NCBI GenBank assembly: GCA_015233895.1
Contig: JADFXG010000001.1
Coordinates: forward strand, 248,001-312,000
Direction: 5' to 3'
Length of the DNA: 64,000 nt
Source: Nitrospirota bacterium
Lineage (GTDB): Bacteria > Nitrospirota > Thermodesulfovibrionia > Thermodesulfovibrionales > Magnetobacteriaceae
A program made the translations under genes and the position numbers. This document shows positions 26,096 to 34,731 of the stretch, piece by piece (the first letter of the stretch is position 1; each line of letters begins with the position of its first letter). Below the pieces are notes generated by a model. The model had not been told where the DNA came from, searched no databases, and was given only the letters and a program-made list of their open reading frames with translations.

Positions 26096-28702
26096 TTACA
26101 TAGTAAACGAGTAATTACCCTCTAAAAATGCCTTAACGTACCAGTCCTTAGCCTCCATAGTGCTTATCGCCATATCCAACTGTCTGGAACAGCCAAGCAG
26201 ACGGCCAAGCATTTCAAGTTTTTCCTCCGTCTCTTCTTTTGAAGCACCGTTTAGTGTGGCTATTACAAGGTCTCCCTTAATGTCCGCCTTAAAACCAAAT
26301 GCCTCCGTCACTTCTTTAATAAATAACGCTCGCCTGCCTCTTCCGTCCACACCGGCGCCGCCTCCGTTAAAACGGAAATTGATATAGTTGTTGATGTAAC
26401 TCTCTCCGCAAAATGAGTCTATTATTGAATAGTGATACGCTAACTTTACACTTAAATTAATATAACTGTCGGTAATAATGACATATACCTTGCCGCCCTC
26501 CTCAGTGACTCCTGTGCTTACAAAAGAGCGCATCATTACCGAGGCAAGCCCTCCCATATCTATCGCCACAGGACCTGACCAACGCACACCCTCCTGAATC
26601 ATCCCCCGCCACAGTGCCCTAAACGGCATTGAACTTATATGCTCTATAGATAACCTCTTCAAAAACTTAGCTTCATCAATCACTCCGCCGTCAAGATCTA
26701 TAACATAAAACCGCAGCGGTATCCGTGCCGACACAAGCTCCTGAGCGGAACTCCCGCTTTCCGTAAGTTTCCCTATACGAAACATCTCCTTAACCGATAT
26801 TTCATGTACAAATCTGATTATGTCGTGCACAGTGCTGATGTCATCTGCTGAAACATCGGCCTCGCTGATTGTGGCAAGATTAAGATGAGTGATGTTTCGC
26901 ATCGCAGTTTTTATTACCGATGCTGATTGCAGGTATTCATCGGAAACAGCATTTTCCGCTGCAATTGTTGTATTAACCTCTATAGTGCGCCCATCATATA
27001 TACGCCCTGAGTCTGCATCAACTGTTACAGTGTTTACGCCCTTAAGCTTATCTCGAAGGTCTCTTACGTTTATTACCATAGGGATACCGAACTCACGCGC
27101 CACTGTTGCCAGGTGGCTGGTACGGCTGCCGGTCTCTATCACAAGAGCCGAGGCTAAAGACATCAGTCTCACATAATCGTTAGAGGAACTCTTTGCCACA
27201 GCTACTGCCCCTTTAGGAAACTCTGCAATATGATAGAATCTGTCAATGAAGTAAACCGGTCCGGAGGCAACTCCGCGACTGGCTGTCTCCCCCTCTGCTA
27301 TGATAACCTTTTTTGCTGATGCTGCCGCCTGACGGGGAGTTCTTGGATTTGCAGGGGAGAAAACCCTCTTAGCGTGCAGGGAGCGCGCCTGTAAAATTAC
27401 CACCCTGCCCTTTTCATCAATAGCCCACTCTATATCCTGAGGAGTTTCAAAGTGCTTCTCTATTATGCAGCCGAAATCGTACAGAGTTTCGATTTCATCC
27501 TCAGACACAGCAGGACGTTTACGGAAATCCTCGGGAACAGGAACCTCCTTTACGCTACTACTTTCGTCCAACACCAGTTCCACGCTTTTGTTGGTTATGA
27601 TTCTATTGATTATGGTACCGTCCGTTTTACGGTCTAAGATGTACACGTCAGGGGGGATTGTTCCATCCACTGCATACCTGCCCTGTCCCCATATAGAGCT
27701 TAAAATTGCCTCGTCCTTATCGGGGCTGCCAGGATTTAGCGTGTAAAGCACACCGGCTGAGCGGGCATTAACCATCTCAAGGACTAACACCGCCATAGGA
27801 ATGTCTCTGTCCATGATGTTTTTGGCAAGGCGGTAGTAGAGTGCCGTTTTGCCATACTTACTGGCTACGACCTGCTTATACGCATCTGTCAAAGACTCCA
27901 CAGGCACATTCAATATGCTCTTAAACTGCCCTGCAAATGAAGACTTGCCGTCCTCCCCTACTGCGCTTGATCTAACAGAAAACCTCTTATTGTTGCCTAT
28001 CTTTGCTGCCTCACTCAGTATCTGCTCCTCTATCTGCGCAGGCACACTGGAACTCATAATCAATCTCTCTATCTCCTCAGATGCCAAATCAATCTCTTCA
28101 TATGAGTCCATAGAAAGCGGGGCAAGCAGAGATTCGATTTTGCGGTTGAGGCCGTTTACAGACATAAACTCCTTATACCCGGATACCATAATCGAAAAGC
28201 CACGTGGAGTGGGCAGGTTCAATACGTTAAGAAGCTCACCGAGGTTAGCTGCCTTGCCGCCGGTGTCTTTTATATCTTTTGCCGTTACCTTTTCAATTGG
28301 CATAACAAAGTTGCACGCCTGCTGCATGGGTTCATCCTCAAGTATAGCCATGGTGTTTTCCTTAATGTGTTCAAGTACCGAAAAGAGAAACATATAACGG
28401 TCGTCTGTCATATCATTCAAACTCTGTATGAAACTAAAGGACGTGCTAAAGATTCTTGCTAAATATGATTTCAAAGCAAGCACGGTTATTGTTTTATTTT
28501 CTATTTCCTCTTCAATTACTGCAAGGGTGTTTAGAAGCTCGTTGTTTTTTAAAAGAAGGTCCTTATAACTGTAGTATCTGCTCCTGAGTTTATGATAATC
28601 GTCGTCAGGAATAAGAAGCTCATCTGAAAAATCTTTATTATTAACTATACCACCTAAACTCCGAAGCAGCGATCCGGCTTTGCCGATAAGATACCCTATC
28701 AT
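26096..28702 (-). CDS. PEP synthase-like protein lacking the PEP-binding TIM barrel (paralogue 1)
   Basis: A large protein of 868 residues. After a helical N-terminal region (about 1-130) comes a PPDK_N/PpsA-type ATP-grasp domain, with GGKAANLGEL, SVRSSAVGEDGKSSFAGQF and DIEWAIDEKGRVVILQAR. A mobile domain follows, with the phosphohistidine motif GSRTSHLATVAREFGIP (His about 515-520). The last 300 residues do not show the Cys and other signatures of the PEP/pyruvate barrel. They share blocks only with the neighbouring paralogue (VHDIIRFVHE, HISSMPFRALWRGM, INFRFNGG). Known relatives phosphorylate their own His from ATP; the acceptor here is unknown. Its ATG overlaps the stop of the paralogue (28699-28702). 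Confidence 0.85.
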   Translation of the reverse strand: MIGYLIGKAGSLLRSLGGIVNNKDFSDELLIPDDDYHKLRSRYYSYKDLLLKNNELLNTLAVIEEEIENKTITVLALKSYLARIFSTSFSFIQSLNDMTDDRYMFLFSVLEHIKENTMAILEDEPMQQACNFVMPIEKVTAKDIKDTGGKAANLGELLNVLNLPTPRGFSIMVSGYKEFMSVNGLNRKIESLLAPLSMDSYEEIDLASEEIERLIMSSSVPAQIEEQILSEAAKIGNNKRFSVRSSAVGEDGKSSFAGQFKSILNVPVESLTDAYKQVVASKYGKTALYYRLAKNIMDRDIPMAVLVLEMVNARSAGVLYTLNPGSPDKDEAILSSIWGQGRYAVDGTIPPDVYILDRKTDGTIINRIITNKSVELVLDESSSVKEVPVPEDFRKRPAVSEDEIETLYDFGCIIEKHFETPQDIEWAIDEKGRVVILQARSLHAKRVFSPANPRTPRQAAASAKKVIIAEGETASRGVASGPVYFIDRFYHIAEFPKGAVAVAKSSSNDYVRLMSLASALVIETGSRTSHLATVAREFGIPMVINVRDLRDKLKGVNTVTVDADSGRIYDGRTIEVNTTIAAENAVSDEYLQSASVIKTAMRNITHLNLATISEADVSADDISTVHDIIRFVHEISVKEMFRIGKLTESGSSAQELVSARIPLRFYVIDLDGGVIDEAKFLKRLSIEHISSMPFRALWRGMIQEGVRWSGPVAIDMGGLASVMMRSFVSTGVTEEGGKVYVIITDSYINLSVKLAYHYSIIDSFCGESYINNYINFRFNGGGAGVDGRGRRALFIKEVTEAFGFKADIKGDLVIATLNGASKEETEEKLEMLGRLLGCSRQLDMAISTMEAKDWYVKAFLEGNYSFTM

Positions 28703-31254
28703 GCCTGGCTTAGGTGGTATCTCCCATGGAGGAAACTTGTGGAGTAATGCCGTACTAATTGATCGTCACAGACAAGGGTATCAAACTGTTGAATATAGGC
28801 AGTTAATCGTCCTAAGGAATTAAGCAGAAGTTCCATCTCAGGGCGAGAAATGTTATCAGTGCGGGCTATAATAACAGAGCCCTTTATATCAACTCTCATG
28901 TCTAATTCTCTCAATACGGTGGCTATAAGATCTCCTAACTGCGATTTTTTTTGAGTTCCGCCCACAAATCTGAAATAGACATGGCTTTCTTTAATATTTT
29001 CACTACAGTAACTGTCAATCATAGTGAAATTATGCCCAAATTTCAGTGTAAGATTAACGTATTCCTGCGACACTACCGCAACGTTATCTCCGCTGCGGCA
29101 CAAAGCCCCCCTGCCGTACCGTCTTGCAGCAACCGGCACAGCGATTGAATCGGCAGAAGAGTGCCACACACTGGGACACATCATGCCCTCTGCAATCGCC
29201 CTGAAAGGAATAGACGTTATATGCTCAGGCTGTGCCTTACCGTTAACCCCGTTGAGCCCGCCGCCAATATCCACTATACATATTTCCATTGGTATCGGTA
29301 TATCCAGCTTAACGGCGCCGTTGTCGTGTAATATCTCTTTGTAACGGCCTGCATTGGTAAGCTCCTCAACGCCCTTTTCATGAATAAATCTGAGGATGTC
29401 GTGGCATGTCTGACACCCCTCAGATGTGAAGCCACCAGAAAGAGGGTCGGTAAGGTTAAGAGGAGTCATGTATCTCAGTATTTTTTTCAGAATCTTAAAT
29501 TCCCTCTCCTCTGCAAAATTAATATCCTCTGTGATATTATATCTGATAAGCTCCTTTATTGTCCCGTCATACACCTTATTGTCTTCAGCGTCAACGGTAA
29601 TTTCCTGGCCATTTTGCAGCACAGAGGTTGCTGTACCGGTGTTTACAATAGTAGGCACATGAAACTCACGCGCTATGTTTGCCATGTGGCTTGTTGGGGT
29701 GCCAACGTCTGTAATAATAGCGGCAGCCTTTGGCATTATCTTTATAAACTGCGAGGAGTCATGCTTAGCAACAAGTACAGAGCCGCTTTTAAAGTCTCTA
29801 AGGTCCTCCATACGCCTCAAGACAAACACCTTACCAGCCCCAATGCCGCGGCATGAAATTATGCCTTGATTTTCAAAAATTATATTATATTTTTTCAGGG
29901 TTGTATAAATATCCTCATGCCTTTTCAACTGGCTTTCGGATATCTTAAGAGGCCTGGACTGTAGAAACACTAACTCACCACTGCTGCTAACTGACCATTC
30001 AATATCCTGAGGTTTTTTAAAATAATTTTCTATAATGACAGCATGGCGCACAATCGCTTTTATCCTGTCTTCACTGAGACATGGCCTCTGTGAGTCAACC
30101 CCGGATACAGGCACATTTTTTATGCCTCCGCCTTTGTCACAAACTGCCATCACATTTTTTTTGCCGATTTTCCTTTCCAAAATTTTATAAGGCTCATTTT
30201 TTTCAACAATATACACATCGGCATCCACAATGCCGTCTGTGACTGTCGTGCACAGCCCCCGGTTTGCGCTTATAATGACAATATCTTTTTCAATGTTGTC
30301 AGGGTCAGAGGAATATACAACTCCGCTTACGTGGGGCTCTACCATTTTCATACAGCCTACACTCATAGCCGCCATCATGTCACTTTGTGGTGCATGGTGT
30401 TTTTGGTATGCCAGTACCTCTTTAGAATATAAACTTGCTATTACAGTTTTATACGCCTCAGCCAGACTTGCTATCTCAGCAGGCACGTTTAACACTGTGT
30501 TAAACGCTCCGGCAAATGACAATTCTGAGTCCTCCATATCTGCACTGCTCCTTATTGCTACAAAAGTGACCTTGCCGCTACCGCCGCTTAATCTTGTCAG
30601 AGCCGTATCCAGCTCTGCCTCCATATGTGCAGGTAACCTGCCGCTCTTAACCAATTGTTGCGCTTTTTCGAAAAAAGCGTCATCTAAACCATTACTTACA
30701 GATGTATATTCTGCTTTCAGTGATTCTATTTTTTCCTCAAGATGGTTATACTCCATAAACTCTCTGAATGCTCCGGTTGTTATAGCAAAACCATCCGGAA
30801 TGTTAAGATTAAGGTAGTTACCGAGCTCGGCAAGGGCGGCATTTTTCCCTCCTACCGCATCCGACATTTCCCATGTGATGTTTCTGTAAAACAGAACCGT
30901 TTCTCTTAAATCCACCGGCGCCTTATCCTGAAGAATTCTGTTAACCTGGGTATTAATCCTTTCAAACACCCTGTGAAGATATAGGTATTTGTTCTGAGAA
31001 AGAGCGTTTAAGTTGTAGATGGACTGAAACACGGTATCGGAAAACTCGGAATAGGACTTTTTTATATAGTTAATATCAAAGATATAATTACCGCCGAGTT
31101 TGTTTCCCATATCGGACATAATCTCAAGCGCATGGTTGTTGCTGTTTAGCATTTGCCGAAAACGGTTATATACAACCCTCAGGGAGAGTTTCATATCGGA
31201 GGTGGGTTCCTTTCTGGAAAATGCCACCATGATTTTTTTCATAACCTTAGTCAT
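28699..31254 (-). CDS. PEP synthase-like protein lacking the PEP-binding TIM barrel (paralogue 2)
   Basis: An 851-residue protein with the same layout as the gene after it. A helical N-terminus (about 1-130) precedes the ATP-grasp domain, with VGGKNAALAELGNYL, VAIRSSADMEDSELSFAGAF and DIEWSVSSSGELVFLQSRP. The swivelling domain has GTPTSHMANIAREFHVP with the phosphohistidine kept. The C-terminal region of about 290 residues is shared with its neighbour (CHDILRFIHEKGVEEL, HITSIPFRAIAEGM, VYFRFVGG) and not with PEP synthase. It probably does not make PEP. It lies 8 bases after a receiver-domain gene. A start at the fifth codon (ATG) is possible. Confidence 0.85.
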   Translation of the reverse strand: MTKVMKKIMVAFSRKEPTSDMKLSLRVVYNRFRQMLNSNNHALEIMSDMGNKLGGNYIFDINYIKKSYSEFSDTVFQSIYNLNALSQNKYLYLHRVFERINTQVNRILQDKAPVDLRETVLFYRNITWEMSDAVGGKNAALAELGNYLNLNIPDGFAITTGAFREFMEYNHLEEKIESLKAEYTSVSNGLDDAFFEKAQQLVKSGRLPAHMEAELDTALTRLSGGSGKVTFVAIRSSADMEDSELSFAGAFNTVLNVPAEIASLAEAYKTVIASLYSKEVLAYQKHHAPQSDMMAAMSVGCMKMVEPHVSGVVYSSDPDNIEKDIVIISANRGLCTTVTDGIVDADVYIVEKNEPYKILERKIGKKNVMAVCDKGGGIKNVPVSGVDSQRPCLSEDRIKAIVRHAVIIENYFKKPQDIEWSVSSSGELVFLQSRPLKISESQLKRHEDIYTTLKKYNIIFENQGIISCRGIGAGKVFVLRRMEDLRDFKSGSVLVAKHDSSQFIKIMPKAAAIITDVGTPTSHMANIAREFHVPTIVNTGTATSVLQNGQEITVDAEDNKVYDGTIKELIRYNITEDINFAEEREFKILKKILRYMTPLNLTDPLSGGFTSEGCQTCHDILRFIHEKGVEELTNAGRYKEILHDNGAVKLDIPIPMEICIVDIGGGLNGVNGKAQPEHITSIPFRAIAEGMMCPSVWHSSADSIAVPVAARRYGRGALCRSGDNVAVVSQEYVNLTLKFGHNFTMIDSYCSENIKESHVYFRFVGGTQKKSQLGDLIATVLRELDMRVDIKGSVIIARTDNISRPEMELLLNSLGRLTAYIQQFDTLVCDDQLVRHYSTSFLHGRYHLSQA

Positions 31255-31262
31255 TTGGTTTA

Positions 31263-31682
31263 TTACCTGCCTAATGCAGCCACAGCCGCATTTTTTGATT
31301 CGTTTAGTTCCCTTTCTGCCCTGCCGATAACCTGTTTAATTGTGTCAATCTCAACGGGTTTTGAAAGAACATCAAACACTCCTTTTCTAAAAGCCTCTCT
31401 GACCATTTCAGTCTCGGCAAAACCTGTGAGAATAATGACTTTAGATGCAGGGTTCTTTTCCTTTGCCGATACAAGAACTTTCATCCCATCCATGCCATCC
31501 ATCCTAAAGTCAGTCAGTATGATGTCATAATGCTTATTGTTTAACTCCTCCACAGCATGTGCACCATCACCAAACACTGCGACCTCAAACCCTGCCTTTT
31601 CCATAATCTGTTTAAGGCGCTTACAGACGATGCTCTCATCGTCTATGACCATAAGGCGGCATTTATCCTCTTGTCTGCCCAT
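31263..31682 (-). CDS. Stand-alone response regulator receiver protein
   Basis: A single receiver (CheY-like) domain of 139 residues with a short C-terminal tail and no output domain. The acidic pair (VIDDES), phospho-acceptor Asp58 (ILTDFRMDGMDG), the conserved Thr (ILTGFAE) and Lys (LSKPVEID) are all present, so it should be phosphorylatable. It starts 2 bases after the TauE/SafE gene and runs into the PEP-synthase-like genes, so it probably controls this operon's products by protein contact. Its cognate kinase is unknown; the NarL-type kinase transcribed divergently is one candidate. Confidence 0.92.
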   Translation of the reverse strand: MGRQEDKCRLMVIDDESIVCKRLKQIMEKAGFEVAVFGDGAHAVEELNNKHYDIILTDFRMDGMDGMKVLVSAKEKNPASKVIILTGFAETEMVREAFRKGVFDVLSKPVEIDTIKQVIGRAERELNESKNAAVAALGR

Positions 31683-31684
31683 AT

Positions 31685-32773
31685 TTATTCCACGCTCGCT
31701 GAGTAACTGACCTCAACTATACCTTTTTCCCTTACTTTTGCCCTGAATGTCCAAAAGAGGATTAGAAATGTGGCGATAAGTCCGCTTCCAAAGAGAAAAA
31801 TCTTGCTTCCCATCTCAAGTGCGGAAACTGTAGAGGCATCGAGGTTTATCCAATTTAAATTTTTGCAGTTGACAGGCATTGCAAGCAGCCGTGATACGAC
31901 ACATAAAAGTATAAGCACTGCCGTAACCAACCTGATGTAGAGTTCTTTTACCACTTTTGTAGCCACTGCTCCAAAATATATTCCCGGTAAAGAACCAGCA
32001 TACAGCAAAAGCACCAGTCTTAAATCCACATACCCACTGAGGGCATAGTTAAAGGTACCCCATCCTCCCGTAAACACGGCAAGAAAGAGCTCCGTGCCTG
32101 CTGCCAATGCCGTTGGCACACCAAACAGATAAATCATAGCCGGGACGCCAATAAACCCTCCCACACCTATTGTTCCTGCCATATAACCAGTAGCTAAACC
32201 CACAACAAGGATAGAATACAGGGAGATATCCACATTGGCTACTTTAAAGTGTATCATAGGTTTAAATTGAAATTTTCTGGATATTTTCAAAAACTTATCC
32301 GATGGCCCGCTGCCAGGTTGTCTCGTTGACCTCAGAGCGTCCTTTAGCATAAACGTGCCGATTATACTAAGCACGACAACAAAGAAGGTACTAACATAAA
32401 GGTCTGAGCCGTCTTTTCCCATTTTAACAAAAAAGAACTTGTTTACAAAAACCGCAAGGCTTATTCCTAATGAGGCAGTAATGAGCAGGAAAATCCCCAG
32501 CTTTTTATCAACATTACCCAGTTCACTATGCTTTTTAGAGCCCATCATTGCCTTTCCAAACTTATGGGCAATATTGCTGGCAACTGCGATAACGCCAGGT
32601 ACGCCTAAATTCATCATTCCCGGGGTCATTAAAAAAGCCCCGCCTGAGCCAATAAACCCTGAAATTGTCCCGCCAATAAAGCCAAGCACAACCAAACCCA
32701 GCATGTACCACGGATGAGCACCTAAAATCTGTGTCAGCATACCCGCTCTTTCGATTATATGTGGATCTATCAT
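31685..32773 (-). CDS. TauE/SafE family sulfite/organosulfur exporter-like permease
   Basis: A polytopic inner-membrane protein of 362 residues of the TauE/SafE (DUF81) family, whose members export sulfite, sulfoacetate or other anions. The two Gly-rich repeats of the family are visible (GFIGGTISGFIGSGGAFLMTPGMM and, in the second half, TIGVGGFIGVPAMIYLFGVPTALAAGTELF). Roughly eight hydrophobic helices and a central cytoplasmic loop are seen. A GGAGGAG ribosome site precedes the ATG. No sulfur metabolism gene is adjacent, so the substrate is not set by context. Confidence 0.88.
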   Translation of the reverse strand: MIDPHIIERAGMLTQILGAHPWYMLGLVVLGFIGGTISGFIGSGGAFLMTPGMMNLGVPGVIAVASNIAHKFGKAMMGSKKHSELGNVDKKLGIFLLITASLGISLAVFVNKFFFVKMGKDGSDLYVSTFFVVVLSIIGTFMLKDALRSTRQPGSGPSDKFLKISRKFQFKPMIHFKVANVDISLYSILVVGLATGYMAGTIGVGGFIGVPAMIYLFGVPTALAAGTELFLAVFTGGWGTFNYALSGYVDLRLVLLLYAGSLPGIYFGAVATKVVKELYIRLVTAVLILLCVVSRLLAMPVNCKNLNWINLDASTVSALEMGSKIFLFGSGLIATFLILFWTFRAKVREKGIVEVSYSASVE

Positions 32774-32813
32774 TTAAAAACTCCTCCTGTTACGGTGTAT
32801 ATAAAGCCCGTAT

Positions 32814-33440
32814 TTATTTTTCAAGGTTAAACATCTTTGGCAGGATATGAACAGTGTTTCCCCATACCCAGGCATGAACAACCACTATAGCCAGTACGGC
32901 AACAGCCCCTGGGACACTCATAGTCATAAATAACCTTATGTTAAGTGTCTCAATCCTTGGATAAAGTACACCGTACATCACCATCGAACACAGTGCATAG
33001 ACAACAAACATGCCCCAGTTAACGCTACCGTGTTTATCCGCTTTAGCGTGGGCTACGTTTAGCGAGCGGGCAGTTGTAACCGGACAGGACAGTGCTTCTT
33101 TTAGTGTCTTTAAAGTCACTCCGGTGTTTTTTAGCGCATCTGAAAAAACGGTGTCACCTGCCAGTACAAGACTTGCCGGCATCAGTGCCTTAACTTTGTC
33201 TATAAACACCTCCGACTCCACACTTACAACATAGGAGTTGAAACTTATCCCATCCTGTGCAAATCTCTCTTTGACTGAATTAAGTTGTCTTTCCAGCTTG
33301 TTTAATTGCGTTCTGTCCCCGGTCCGGGTTGGTAATATGCCGATTATTGCGGTATCAGCAGCTTTTGATGCTTTTATTGCGTATTGCAGCACGGGGGAAT
33401 TTATATCCCAACTGTCGTCAATTACTAAAATCTTTTTCAA
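32814..33440 (-). CDS. UspA-like domain protein with two C-terminal membrane helices
   Basis: A 208-residue protein. Residues 1 to about 135 resemble a universal-stress-protein fold (MKKILVIDDSWDINSPVLQY; SLVLAGDTVFSDALKN), but the Gly-rich ATP-binding loop is not obvious. Two hydrophobic helices follow (about 145-165 and 172-195) and would anchor it to the membrane. The start is a TTG with a GGAGG ribosome site 6-7 bases upstream. It is placed between the cytidylate-kinase-like and TauE/SafE genes in the same operon, so it may sense a metabolite or partner for the transporter. That role is inference. Confidence 0.75.
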   Translation of the reverse strand: MKKILVIDDSWDINSPVLQYAIKASKAADTAIIGILPTRTGDRTQLNKLERQLNSVKERFAQDGISFNSYVVSVESEVFIDKVKALMPASLVLAGDTVFSDALKNTGVTLKTLKEALSCPVTTARSLNVAHAKADKHGSVNWGMFVVYALCSMVMYGVLYPRIETLNIRLFMTMSVPGAVAVLAIVVVHAWVWGNTVHILPKMFNLEK

Positions 33441-33477
33441 GCCTTACCTCCTTTTTTTATAAAGCCAACACATTTGA

Positions 33478-34302
33478 TTACCTAATCATACTGGAAGCAT
33501 ACTGTGCGAATACATCCTCGGTTACGGTAATTTCAACTCTGTGTATGCCGGGTATTTCTGCTATCGCTGTATTTATATCGTTAACCCGCTTTTTGTACTC
33601 TGCTTCAGCTGCCTTAGTGTGAATATACAATATGCCATTTGACCGAACATCTATCTCGTGGTCTATATTAATGAGTGCGGCCTTAACACGACTGGCCAGT
33701 TCGATGTTTTTAAGACAGTGTACAGAATAGTTTGACGCCTTATACTTTGGCAGGAGTGCTTCATCAGATATCAGGGATACTACGCTTTCCGTATCTGATT
33801 CCTTAAGTTCAACCACCAAATCGTAGACAGACTGATCGCTTTCATTGATTTTATATAGAAGACTATTCACTTTATGGCGATTCCTGTCCAGTTTAAGCAG
33901 TTTTTTTGCGGCTTCATTTTCCGTGATGTTTTCAACTGTTTGCATTCGTTGCACTCTTATAGCAGTGTCGGCATGAATTCGTACTTTCAGCACGTGTGCC
34001 ACTGCTCGGATAAGTGCCTCCCCTGCCGGCCCGTAATACACGATATTGTCCTTAAGAAAATACTTAGCCAAAGCCGACTGTAAATACGCTGCGAGTTTTA
34101 CCCGTTTAATAAGTGACATTCCCAAAAAAGAAGGGGCATTTTCCACAGCCTCTCTGAGCTCACTCTCTGATAAGTTGAACTGCTCCGAGGCTAATGTAAT
34201 TATCTCACTGCCCAAACACTTATATCCCATCTGGAGGGCAACACCCTCTGCTATTTTCCTGCTCATACCGTAAGCCGCACCGCTTATAGTTATTACAGAC
34301 AT
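33478..34302 (-). CDS. Cytidylate kinase-like protein with BON-like C-terminal domain
   Basis: A 274-residue protein, the first gene of the minus-strand operon. The N-terminal 190 residues resemble the Cytidylate_kin2 family. The P-loop region reads ISGAAYGMSRKIAE, lacking the usual GKG/GKS lysine arrangement, so nucleotide phosphorylation is doubtful. The C-terminal 80 residues (ELASRVKAALINIDHEIDVR; ILYIHTKA; IPGIHRVEITV) look like a BON domain, which binds phospholipid or other ligands. The ATG at 34302 has an AGGAGG site 6 bases upstream and is preferred over the TTG at 34308. Confidence 0.75.
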   Translation of the reverse strand: MSVITISGAAYGMSRKIAEGVALQMGYKCLGSEIITLASEQFNLSESELREAVENAPSFLGMSLIKRVKLAAYLQSALAKYFLKDNIVYYGPAGEALIRAVAHVLKVRIHADTAIRVQRMQTVENITENEAAKKLLKLDRNRHKVNSLLYKINESDQSVYDLVVELKESDTESVVSLISDEALLPKYKASNYSVHCLKNIELASRVKAALINIDHEIDVRSNGILYIHTKAAEAEYKKRVNDINTAIAEIPGIHRVEITVTEDVFAQYASSMIR

Positions 34303-34388
34303 TTCCAACCTCCTTTAGCGCTTCTGAAACACGGCATCTTTAGAGCGCTTTTCAGTAAATATTCTCTCTGCATTAACGGCCCTACTTA

Positions 34389-34546
34389 TACCGAGTTGCA
34401 ATCTAAACTATAATTTAAAGAGGAGATTACGACGTCGCTACGCTCCTCGTAATGACAGATAGGGAAGCTCATGTACAAGCCTCACGCCGTCATTGCGAAC
34501 CCCCGCAGGGTGTGTGGCAATCTCCTCTTTTGAGCGCAACTTGGTA
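34389..34546. repeat. MITE-like inverted-repeat element between divergent operons
   Basis: The stretch 34309-34731 carries no gene. It holds an element whose outer ends are TACCGAGTTGC (34389-34399) and the inverse of TACCAAGTTGC (34536-34546). Longer inner arms (34417-34455 and 34490-34530) share AAAGAGGAGATT and end in GTAATGAC/GTCATTGC. Related copies lie at 57948-58256, with one end alone at 45483-45520. No coding capacity is seen, so it would need a transposase in trans. Confidence 0.65.
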
Positions 34547-34663
34547 TTTAGTAAACCAATCCGACGGATATATCCACGCGTCTGACTTATTTTATGGTTA
34601 ACATTAGCCCAATATCAACACGTAATAATATATATTTAAGGTAGTCAAAACACCTAATTTTTA

Positions 34664-34678
34664 TAGGTAAATTACCTA
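34664..34678. promoter_or_regulatory. Palindromic candidate operator upstream of the NarL-type kinase gene
   Basis: TAGGTAA-A-TTACCTA is a perfect 7-bp inverted repeat around one base, about 55 bases upstream of the kinase start. A related half-site pair (CCTA...TAGG) overlaps it at 34653-34667. NarL/FixJ-type regulators bind short inverted repeats of this size, so the adjacent response regulator may control its own operon here. No -10/-35 pair was fixed. Confidence 0.35.
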
Positions 34679-34731
34679 TGGCTATTTGCCCGTATAAGCG
34701 TTATAATTTACATCGTGGAGGGCTTTTTGTA

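Noticed and set aside
29401-29415. CxxCH (CQTCH) in the PEP-synthase-like paralogue 2, resembling a haem c site
   Set aside because: The protein has no signal peptide and is cytoplasmic. The paralogue has STVHD at the same place, so this is part of a shared helix and not a haem site.
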